20,212 nt of DNA from CAYMTV01 sp964393525 (lineage in GTDB: Bacteria; Patescibacteriota; Microgenomatia; Daviesbacterales; UBA10151), in assembly GCA_964393525.1 (NCBI GenBank), contig CAYMTV010000019.1, positions 1 through 20,212 on the forward strand, written 5' to 3'. The position numbers and the translations under genes are program-made. The notes under the pieces were generated by a model that was not told the origin of the DNA, made no database searches, and saw only the letters and a program-made list of their open reading frames with translations. Every line of letters starts with the position of its first letter. The stretch's first letter is position 1. Below, one piece after another: positions 14,494 to 20,212 of this stretch.

Positions 14494-16243
14494 ATTCCCT
14501 ACCAAGAAGTTCCTGGGGGTTTGAAGTTATAAGCTCATGTTCTTCGGGAGAGGCTACCGCCTGCATTGCCACATGAGTGGGTCCGGCAAAAAACAATCCT
14601 TGACCAATACCGGCGGATAAAAGCAGTCTTTTTTCTCCTTCGGATAAGTTAAAGATTTCTGCTACTCGATCTATTGCCGACGGGCTTTGTTTAAAAAGGA
14701 CCTGGATGGAGGAATTTGAGATAATCTCCTTACCGTGTTCACCGGCTAAGAAATCCTCAACATCCTGAGTAATAGTGGTAACTCCTAAATAATATTTCCT
14801 GGCTCTTTTGGCCATCCCGACTAAAAACTCGGCAGAATCCTTATTTTGCATCATATACCAGGCCTCATCTACCACCAAAAGCCGTCTTTTTAAAGAGCTT
14901 CTAATTTGGGTCCAGATATAATCCAAAATCAAATACATAGCAAGTGGTCTTAACTGGTCTGCTAGATCGCGGACCGTAAAAACTATCATTTGGCCATCCA
15001 GACTTATGTTTGATTGAGCAGAAAAGATTCCTGCCAAAGAGCCTTTAATAAACCTCTCCAGCCTAAAAGCCAGCTCTTGAGCATGAGGATCCTCCATCCC
15101 GATTAAAACTTTATAAAGGTCTTCCATCAAAGGTGGGGTAAGTTTTTGGGTTTTTGGGTCAGAAGTGATGCCTTTAAGCCGGTAAGTTGTAGTTAAGCTT
15201 CGGTCTAAAATAGCCGATTGCCCAGCATCTAAATTACCTAAAACAAGCTTTAAAAAGCCGGTTAAGGTTAAAATTTTTCTTCCAAGCTCATTTTCATTTT
15301 CATGGGCAATGCTTGACAGGTCAAACGGGTTGATTTTAACCGGTGAATCAGAGGAAAAATTAATAAACTGTCCGCCAACTGCCTCGGCTAAAGCTTTATA
15401 CTCGTGTTCAGGATCTATCACAATAACCTGGGCGCCAAACATTAAAGAACGCAAGGCCTCAAGTTTGACGAAATATGACTTGCCAGCACCTGATTTTGCG
15501 AAGACAACGGAGTTTGCGTTTTCTAAAGTGAACCTGTCAAATATAATTAAACTTCCGTTATGCTGGTTCATGCCATACATAATTCCTTCATTGGCTGTGA
15601 GTTCCGAGGTGGTAAATGGGAAGGTGGTTGCGAGTGATGTGGTATCCATATTGTGGTTAAGCCTAAGTAAGTCTTCCCCCAAAGGATTAGTTGAAAGATA
15701 GGCATCCGGCATCTGCAGGGCAGTTTGTTTGGCGCCAATTGAGATAGATCCTAAAGTTGAATCAACCAGTTTTGAGACATTATTTAACTCCTCTTTGTCT
15801 TTGGCGCTGACAGTTGTGTAAAGGGCTAATCGAAAAAACCGCTCAGCCCCTTTTACCAGCTGCTCCTGCAAGCCCTTGGCATCATCCAGGGCAACCTGGA
15901 CAGCCGGATTGACTGCCCGTCCGCGTTCGATATCTGTTTGAATAGTTGCTTCCATCTCGGCAATTTTTTTCTTAAGGTTGTCTAAAACAGTATTTGACTC
16001 TGAAGGATAGATAAACATGGAGATATTTAAGGTGTGGTCAAAATTAATTAAAGGCTCAAGCCAGTTTGGAGAAACATACCGAGGGTAACTTGAGACAAAA
16101 AATGAACGGTAGAAACGCTCGTTAATCTTAAGATAAGTAAAATCGACCTCTATTTTAGAAGGAGCGATCGTATCTATTAAAGAAAGCCTTTGGTCTCCTC
16201 CCGGGTTTTTGTCTTCTACCGGTTTTTTATTTAAAAAGTTCAT
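14492..16243 (-). CDS. virB4: VirB4/TraC-family secretion ATPase
   Basis: VirB4 ATPases power assembly and transport in type IV secretion systems at the inner membrane. The 583-residue protein has an N-terminal VirB4 domain segment (about 20-220) and a RecA-like ATPase domain with Walker A AKSGAGKS (249-256), IDPEHEY (276-282), Walker B LLVVDEAW (455-462) and TTITQD (489-494). It is shorter than typical VirB4 (about 800) because the first part is encoded by the preceding gene, whose TGA overlaps this ATG (ATGA). GGGAG upstream serves as ribosome binding site. No VirD4 or relaxase is seen in the window. Confidence 0.92.
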   Translation of the reverse strand: MNFLNKKPVEDKNPGGDQRLSLIDTIAPSKIEVDFTYLKINERFYRSFFVSSYPRYVSPNWLEPLINFDHTLNISMFIYPSESNTVLDNLKKKIAEMEATIQTDIERGRAVNPAVQVALDDAKGLQEQLVKGAERFFRLALYTTVSAKDKEELNNVSKLVDSTLGSISIGAKQTALQMPDAYLSTNPLGEDLLRLNHNMDTTSLATTFPFTTSELTANEGIMYGMNQHNGSLIIFDRFTLENANSVVFAKSGAGKSYFVKLEALRSLMFGAQVIVIDPEHEYKALAEAVGGQFINFSSDSPVKINPFDLSSIAHENENELGRKILTLTGFLKLVLGNLDAGQSAILDRSLTTTYRLKGITSDPKTQKLTPPLMEDLYKVLIGMEDPHAQELAFRLERFIKGSLAGIFSAQSNISLDGQMIVFTVRDLADQLRPLAMYLILDYIWTQIRSSLKRRLLVVDEAWYMMQNKDSAEFLVGMAKRARKYYLGVTTITQDVEDFLAGEHGKEIISNSSIQVLFKQSPSAIDRVAEIFNLSEGEKRLLLSAGIGQGLFFAGPTHVAMQAVASPEEHELITSNPQELLGRE

Positions 16244-17079
16244 GCTGCTGCTCCCATCTCATCCGGCAGTTCTTCTACAACAAAAGGCGCTTTAGAAGCA
16301 AAGCTTCGAGGCTCCGCCTCATAGCCGGAGGTTGGGGCTTTTGGATAACCGGAAGCTTGGGATTGTAGGCTTACTGTTTGTGGGGCATAGGCTGCCTGCT
16401 GGGGTAGAGAGGCAGGGGGGTTTACCGGCTGAATCTGAGGCGGATTGTCGACCATAGGCGTTTGCGGTTTGGGCGCTGTAGCTTGGGGCTGCTCCAAGTT
16501 TTCTTCGCTCTTTTTATCCACCAGAGCAATCGGATTCTCGTTATAAATATCGTATAAAAGATTTATCAGTTTTTCGGTTGGAACTTGTTCGGCTTTAAGC
16601 CCGGTCCGAGAAAGCTGCTTTATGATGTGGTCCCTTCTTGGAAATAGTAAGGTTTGAGCTTTTTGAATCCGCTTTTTGGGATCACTGCCTACCCCAAGCT
16701 CCAGGGAGGAAACCGATAAAACAACATAAAACTGTTTGTCTAAAACCTCATTTTCCCGAATTATCGTTTCTACAAAAACCCGGTAACGCTCCATCATATC
16801 CCGCAGCAGGGGATTTGGCTGTTTTTTGCCGGCTTCGACCAAAAGATCAACATAACTTGAGATATCAAGCTGCTTGCTTCTTATAACAATCTGGATTGGG
16901 AAAGACAGGGAATTTAAAAGCCCGGCGAAAGAACCGATTATAGCCAGTTGCTCATTTTCCGATAATAGATCAAAATTAACAGCCGAGGTTTGCAAAACCA
17001 GAACATAGCTTCCATCCTTTAAAATAATTAAATCCTCTTTTACTTCTGAAACAGGTATAAATTCCTGGGTTGAGGCCAC
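16240..17079 (-). CDS. TraC-like protein, N-terminal VirB4 domain encoded separately
   Basis: The 279-residue protein has a globular first part (1-180) matching the start of TraC/VirB4 proteins: FIPVSEVKEDLIILKDGSYV, then an NFDLLSENEQ helix and FPIQIVIRSKQLDI. It then continues into a proline/glutamine-rich tail (about 190-260) with no recognisable domain. It lacks Walker motifs. The start is GTG at 17079, with AAGGAG nine bases upstream. The GTG overlaps the stop of the PrgI gene and its own stop overlaps the virB4 start. It probably acts together with the VirB4 ATPase as its membrane-proximal half. Confidence 0.78.
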   Translation of the reverse strand: MASTQEFIPVSEVKEDLIILKDGSYVLVLQTSAVNFDLLSENEQLAIIGSFAGLLNSLSFPIQIVIRSKQLDISSYVDLLVEAGKKQPNPLLRDMMERYRVFVETIIRENEVLDKQFYVVLSVSSLELGVGSDPKKRIQKAQTLLFPRRDHIIKQLSRTGLKAEQVPTEKLINLLYDIYNENPIALVDKKSEENLEQPQATAPKPQTPMVDNPPQIQPVNPPASLPQQAAYAPQTVSLQSQASGYPKAPTSGYEAEPRSFASKAPFVVEELPDEMGAAA

Positions 17080-18260
17080 TACGCAATGCTCCTTTCCGGT
17101 TTTTTGGCAGAAATTACAACCGGTTTTAAGACTTGATCGTCAAGTGTAAGTTCAACAACATCAAACAGCAAACCCTCCTTCTCTGTAATTAGAGTATAAG
17201 AGCCGTTTTGTAAAGGAGTGGCATCAATACACTGCCCAAGTTTATTTGTTTTTAAGGCCCTGACCGGCAGGTTTTGTTTATCATGGGCGACCACTATAGC
17301 CCCTTCAATATAATTGCCCATAGCATCGGTAACGATTCCGTTAATAATGTTTGGAGTTGATGTGAGTGTAAGTGTTGGTATGCTTTTGGCTTTAACCGGA
17401 GGAGCAAGAGGGATTGGAGCTGGAATTTTTGAGACTTCGGCCAGTTTCTGGGAGACTCCTTGAGCCTCCTGGTTTAACCTTTGAAAGCCGGTTAAAACGT
17501 TCTGGAATTTTTGAGTGTAAGATTTAGGGTCGGCTCCGGGGGCCGCGGCTTCGGCTTTAATCCGCTCCAGCTCCCTTTCGGTTTCCAAAATCTTTGTTTG
17601 AAGAATCTGGGCCTGCTTTGCCAAATCCACGGTTTTTCTAAGCTCATCCGGATTTGGTAGCGGATTTGGCGGTACAGGCTTAAGGCTAGCTTGGGGGGTC
17701 GGGGAGGGTTTTAGAGAGGGGATTGGGATCTGAATCAGCGGTTTAGGTCCGCCTGTTTTGGGTGCAGGACTGGATGTTAGTTGGGGTTGGAGAGTTGGAG
17801 CTTGGGTTATTGCAGGAGCGGTTGGAGCCTGGGGAAGGGGAACAGCTTTTGCTTCACTTAATGTTGTAAATGCTGAAGTTGGCTGGGTCTGTATCATGGG
17901 AGCATTATGTAAAGAGGTAAGGTATATCTCAAGTCTTTTTCTAAAAAAAGGGTCGTCTTTTCTGATAACTTCTGATTTATACTGCATCTGGGTAGGCTGG
18001 AAGACTGCTTTTAAAAAAGCTGCCAGCCAGTGCTCAAGCGGTCTTTGCTGTATTGGCAAGAAGGCAAAAGCAGTTCCGGAAAGGGCAAAAAAGGCAACTA
18101 AAGGATAAGCTACAAGCGGTAAGGATTTAGACAAAGTAACAAAAATAATATAAGCGGTCACCATGCCTCCGGCCAAATACCCAAATTGCTTTAAAGTCAT
18201 GTCTCCCACCAGGTGGAATTCAAAATCTGTCACGTTTTGAGGGACCGGATGTTCTTCCAT
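17079..18260 (-). CDS. PrgI-family membrane protein with long linker and C-terminal carboxypeptidase-regulatory-like domain
   Basis: The first 110 residues fit the PrgI family (inner-membrane component in Gram-positive type IV secretion, VirB3-like): VPQNVTDFEFHLVGDMTLKQ, two membrane helices (about 26-43 and 49-69) and the QQRPLEHWLAAFLKAVFQP motif. A proline-rich segment (130-210) and a likely coiled coil (about 211-280, with ILETERELERIKAEA) follow. The C-terminal beta domain (about 307-388, GIVTDAMGNYIEGAIVVA) resembles carboxypeptidase-regulatory/SpaA-like folds. Normal PrgI proteins end near residue 120, so 270 residues are extra. It is first in the minus-strand array. No Shine-Dalgarno is seen; a palindrome ends one base before its ATG. 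Confidence 0.82.
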   Translation of the reverse strand: MEEHPVPQNVTDFEFHLVGDMTLKQFGYLAGGMVTAYIIFVTLSKSLPLVAYPLVAFFALSGTAFAFLPIQQRPLEHWLAAFLKAVFQPTQMQYKSEVIRKDDPFFRKRLEIYLTSLHNAPMIQTQPTSAFTTLSEAKAVPLPQAPTAPAITQAPTLQPQLTSSPAPKTGGPKPLIQIPIPSLKPSPTPQASLKPVPPNPLPNPDELRKTVDLAKQAQILQTKILETERELERIKAEAAAPGADPKSYTQKFQNVLTGFQRLNQEAQGVSQKLAEVSKIPAPIPLAPPVKAKSIPTLTLTSTPNIINGIVTDAMGNYIEGAIVVAHDKQNLPVRALKTNKLGQCIDATPLQNGSYTLITEKEGLLFDVVELTLDDQVLKPVVISAKKPERSIA

Positions 18261-18261
18261 T

Positions 18262-18278
18262 TGTACGCATAGCGTACA
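18262..18278. repeat. Palindrome abutting the PrgI gene start
   Basis: TGTACGC (18262-18268) and GCGTACA (18272-18278) are a perfect inverted repeat with a 3-base spacer. The repeat ends one base before the minus-strand ATG at 18260. It would form a hairpin in the mRNA or serve as an operator site at the start of the long array. Confidence 0.6.
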
Positions 18279-18341
18279 TCGTGAAAAATTTCGTGTCTAG
18301 AGCCTCAAAATGGATCATCAACCGACACAATATCTTGTAGC

Positions 18342-18370
18342 TTGTGAAACTTAACGCTAAACGCTATTAT
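18342..18370 (+). promoter_or_regulatory. Promoter upstream of the cobalamin riboswitch
   Basis: TTGTGA (18342-18347) and TATTAT (18365-18370) are 17 bp apart, four and five of six consensus bases. Transcription would start near 18377, about 17 bases before the first leader hairpin. Confidence 0.55.
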
Positions 18371-18393
18371 CTATTCCTTAAATAAAAGGTAGA

Positions 18394-18492
18394 AAACTAG
18401 ATCAGTCTAGTTTCCGGGGTAAGCCTGGATCAAGGGAAAATGGTGTAACTCCATTATTGTGCCGCAACCGTAATAATCGGACTGCTTGGTTC
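18394..18492 (+). ncRNA. Cobalamin (B12) riboswitch aptamer
   Basis: The conserved B12-riboswitch core is readable: AAGGGAA (18432-18438), then P5 AATGG/CCATT (18439-18443/18451-18455) closing the loop TGTAACT (canonical GGTGnAAnTCC), then GCCGCAACCGTAA (18461-18473), close to the canonical CCCGCAACTGTAA. A short AT stem formed by ATT/AAT flanks the last element (P6). GGATCAAG (18427-18434) can pair with CTTGGTTC (18485-18492, two G-U pairs), closing the receptor as P3. An upstream CCGGG/CCTGG pairing competes for the last two bases. A 7-bp hairpin AAACTAG/CTAGTTT (18394-18413) precedes it. The aptamer is compact, like class II forms. The next gene starts 25 bases later, so control of translation start is inferred; the kissing-loop partner (L13) was not resolved. 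Confidence 0.8.
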
Positions 18493-18517
18493 TACTCTTC
18501 ATTCTCGAGCAAAGAAA

Positions 18518-20050
18518 ATGTCGCAAGTTGAAGCAAGATTTGATTTAGATAGAAGTAGGTTTCTTCAAAAAAGAGAGCAGAATATAAGAGCCGGGCAATT
18601 TCCAGTAGTTGGTTCTCTAGCCTTAAAGCCATTAGAGCAAGTACCACAATCAATTAATCCAGTTATTTGGAATCAAGCTTTTTATTTTGATCTTTATCAT
18701 CAAGTCCATAATCGGGCAACAACATTGGGTTTTGGAGAAGATGAAGCAAGAGATTTGGCCGAGCAACAGACCCATAAAGCCATGTGGTTTGATGCAGTAG
18801 CTGTACTACAAGAAAAAGTCCCTAATGAAACAGTTTTAGGCAAGCCAATCTTTGATCCGATCTCCCAAGCTAAACTGACTCTCACACCCACTGAAAATGT
18901 TTATTTTGTGGAAACCGATCCGGAAACAGATCAGCCTATTTTGGTATGCCCTGAACACAGATGGTTAAGAAAGAGTATAACTAAAACTTTAACCAATTGG
19001 AGAAGAAAATTGGATATAAATGTAGTGAATCTGGTTGAGCAGCTGGTAGCGCAAGACAGCCAGGAAGAAAGAAACGATAGCAGAACTCTTCTATGGGACA
19101 GTTTAATCGCAGAAGATTGGGAGGAAAAAGTCATTAGGGACAATAACGGAGAGTATGGCTATACTTATGTTTTAAGACTTATTAATCATCCGGATACAGG
19201 TGCCAGGCTAGCAGTAGTCCATGCGATAAAAAGTGATGTTAAGGCGACATCTTATAAATATTTTCTTGAAAATACACAAGGCAAATTTTATAAAGCAACG
19301 GAAACGACCTATAAAAATAAGGAGTTTGAAGGGCCATTCGTAAGCTCAATTGAGACATTGGAGGGAGGCGGGGATAAAAGACCGCTACTGGATAGGTTGA
19401 TGTCTACGGTAGTTGAGCTTTCGTTAGGTACTTCTGATGATGAGGTCTTAAGGCAGCTAGCAAAAGCTAAAAAGGTTAAAGAAGATACGGATGAGATATT
19501 TGGTTTACCTGTTAATGCAGTTATCTCATTATACGACTTTGATTTAGTTGAAAAAGTTAAGGCAGGGCCAGCCAGAAAAGTAGCTGATTTTTTACTGGAT
19601 TTAATGAGACAAGGAAAGGGTGTAGAAGAGATCCAAAAACTTGTAAAACCGAAGTTTTTGGAAGTAGCTTTTGAATTTGCTTTAGATATAAAGCAAAAAC
19701 CATACGCTACTTTTGATCGTCAAAATGGGGGGTATGCGCAAAGTGGTTTTACTGGTCAAAGAGTTGAGGTCATAGATGTTGGGATGCTGGAAAGATTCAG
19801 GGCTCCAAGCGGGGGTTTTTGCGGGGGTTGGGGAGATGGTGATTCTTTAGCAGAGCTTATGGGAGGCTCACTTTTTAATGTTTTTACAAGAGGAGGAAAG
19901 TTGCTAACAGGTTTAAGTCAGGAACTAAAAAACCCTAAAAAAGAGGGAGAATGCTCTAAATGTGGGCATTTTAATGCCTGCTTAAGTTCCTGTGAAAAAT
20001 GCGGAGGATTAGTTAAGCGCTATGGTTATCAAACTGTCTTAGCAGCTTGA
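18518..20050 (+). CDS. Unrecognised 510-residue protein with C-terminal zinc ribbon, under a B12 riboswitch
   Basis: I recognise no family over the main body. The protein is soluble, with no signal peptide or membrane helix. The N-terminal half is mixed and charged (DEARDLAEQQTHKAMW near 76-91). The middle includes a glycine-rich point EGGGDK. Near 430-450 is a Gly-rich GGFCGGWGDGDS segment. The C-terminus has CSKC (479-482) and CEKC (492-495), a likely zinc ribbon with one further cysteine (488). The ATG at 18518 has no clear Shine-Dalgarno. The gene is divergent from the VirB4 array and follows the cobalamin aptamer, so B12 availability probably controls it. No B12-binding motif of known type (DxHxxG) was seen. 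Base use is similar to neighbours. Confidence 0.8.
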   Translation: MSQVEARFDLDRSRFLQKREQNIRAGQFPVVGSLALKPLEQVPQSINPVIWNQAFYFDLYHQVHNRATTLGFGEDEARDLAEQQTHKAMWFDAVAVLQEKVPNETVLGKPIFDPISQAKLTLTPTENVYFVETDPETDQPILVCPEHRWLRKSITKTLTNWRRKLDINVVNLVEQLVAQDSQEERNDSRTLLWDSLIAEDWEEKVIRDNNGEYGYTYVLRLINHPDTGARLAVVHAIKSDVKATSYKYFLENTQGKFYKATETTYKNKEFEGPFVSSIETLEGGGDKRPLLDRLMSTVVELSLGTSDDEVLRQLAKAKKVKEDTDEIFGLPVNAVISLYDFDLVEKVKAGPARKVADFLLDLMRQGKGVEEIQKLVKPKFLEVAFEFALDIKQKPYATFDRQNGGYAQSGFTGQRVEVIDVGMLERFRAPSGGFCGGWGDGDSLAELMGGSLFNVFTRGGKLLTGLSQELKNPKKEGECSKCGHFNACLSSCEKCGGLVKRYGYQTVLAA

Positions 20051-20076
20051 GTTAGGATTTGAATTTTTGTTATATT
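20047..20076 (+). promoter_or_regulatory. Promoter for the last gene, leaderless type
   Basis: TTGAGT (20047-20052) and TATATT (20071-20076) are 18 bp apart, and TGT before the hexamer makes it an extended -10. The hexamer ends six bases before the ATG at 20083, so the mRNA would begin at the start codon. The -35 overlaps the preceding stop codon. Confidence 0.55.
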
Positions 20077-20082
20077 TAAGAT

Positions 20083-20212
20083 ATGGGTGGAGAAAAACCT
20101 GCACCAGCTCCAAGTCCTAAAGATATAACCCCTACAGCTCCTACAGGCTCTGAATCAAAAAGCCCAGAACAAGGTAGATATTCAGATTTATTCAAGGGGT
20201 TAAAAGTAAGAT
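20083..20212 (+). CDS. Start of an unidentified protein with proline-rich N-terminus (truncated by window)
   Basis: The frame is open from ATG 20083 to the window end (43 complete codons). The protein begins MGGEKPAPAPSPKDITPTAP, a disordered proline/alanine/threonine-rich segment, and goes on with SDLFKGLKV. This is too little to assign. It is the gene immediately after the riboswitch-controlled one, but has its own extended -10 promoter and no Shine-Dalgarno. Confidence 0.55.
   Translation, partial: MGGEKPAPAPSPKDITPTAPTGSESKSPEQGRYSDLFKGLKVR

Noticed and set aside
16240..16243. Split VirB4 as a sequencing frameshift
   Set aside because: Both genes have their own start and ribosome binding site and the upstream protein ends in a long low-complexity tail, so a real split is more likely.
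6079..18260. Integrated conjugative element or plasmid
   Set aside because: No integrase, relaxase, tRNA attachment site, transposase or flanking repeats are visible, and base use does not change noticeably.

Overview
The window looks like a piece of a Candidate Phyla Radiation (Patescibacteria) chromosome, most likely Microgenomates-like. This is an inference from gene content and architecture, not from a search. The supporting signs are very short intergenic gaps, stop/start overlaps, reduced-length housekeeping proteins, and a PrgI / TraC-like / VirB4 cluster joined to surface lysozyme-like proteins. TGA is used as a stop (rpmH, yidD), so this is not a UGA-recoded lineage.

Layout. Positions 1-722 (-) hold the 5' part of an O-antigen ligase-like membrane protein. 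Positions 757-2822 (-) are the classic origin-flanking set rpmH-rnpA-yidD-yidC-khpB(jag), read leftwards. The divergent region 2823-2956 precedes dnaA (+). It is followed by a cluster of DnaA-box-like sites and an AT-rich stretch (4298-4507), a membrane-anchored Holliday-junction-resolvase-like nuclease, and dnaN. The replication origin is most likely at 4298-4507. Genes flanking it point away from it on both sides.

Positions 6079-18260 (-) form one long, tightly packed array transcribed leftwards, convergent with dnaN: PrgI-like membrane protein, TraC-like VirB4 N-domain protein, VirB4 ATPase, a membrane-anchored lysozyme-like protein, a single-pass Ig-like protein, a large exported protein with two lysozyme-like regions and a zinc metallopeptidase, two further single-pass exported proteins, and a GT-C glycosyltransferase. 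Together they suggest an envelope-spanning, VirB4-powered apparatus with its own wall-remodelling enzymes and a glycosylation step. No relaxase or VirD4 coupling protein is present in the window, so export or uptake is as likely as conjugation.

Positions 18261-18517 are the divergent control region. They contain a palindrome touching the PrgI start codon, a good forward promoter and a convincing cobalamin riboswitch aptamer. The riboswitch leads into an unrecognised 510-residue protein with a C-terminal four-cysteine zinc ribbon (18518-20050, +). This B12-sensing leader on an unknown gene, back to back with the secretion-like array, is the most unusual item here. A further gene begins at 20083 and runs off the end.

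A second theme is translation initiation. Several genes inside operons have AGGAG-type ribosome binding sites, whereas several first genes have none. Three of these (722 -, 2822 -, 20083 +) have a -10 hexamer only 6-7 bases before the start codon, as expected for leaderless mRNAs.
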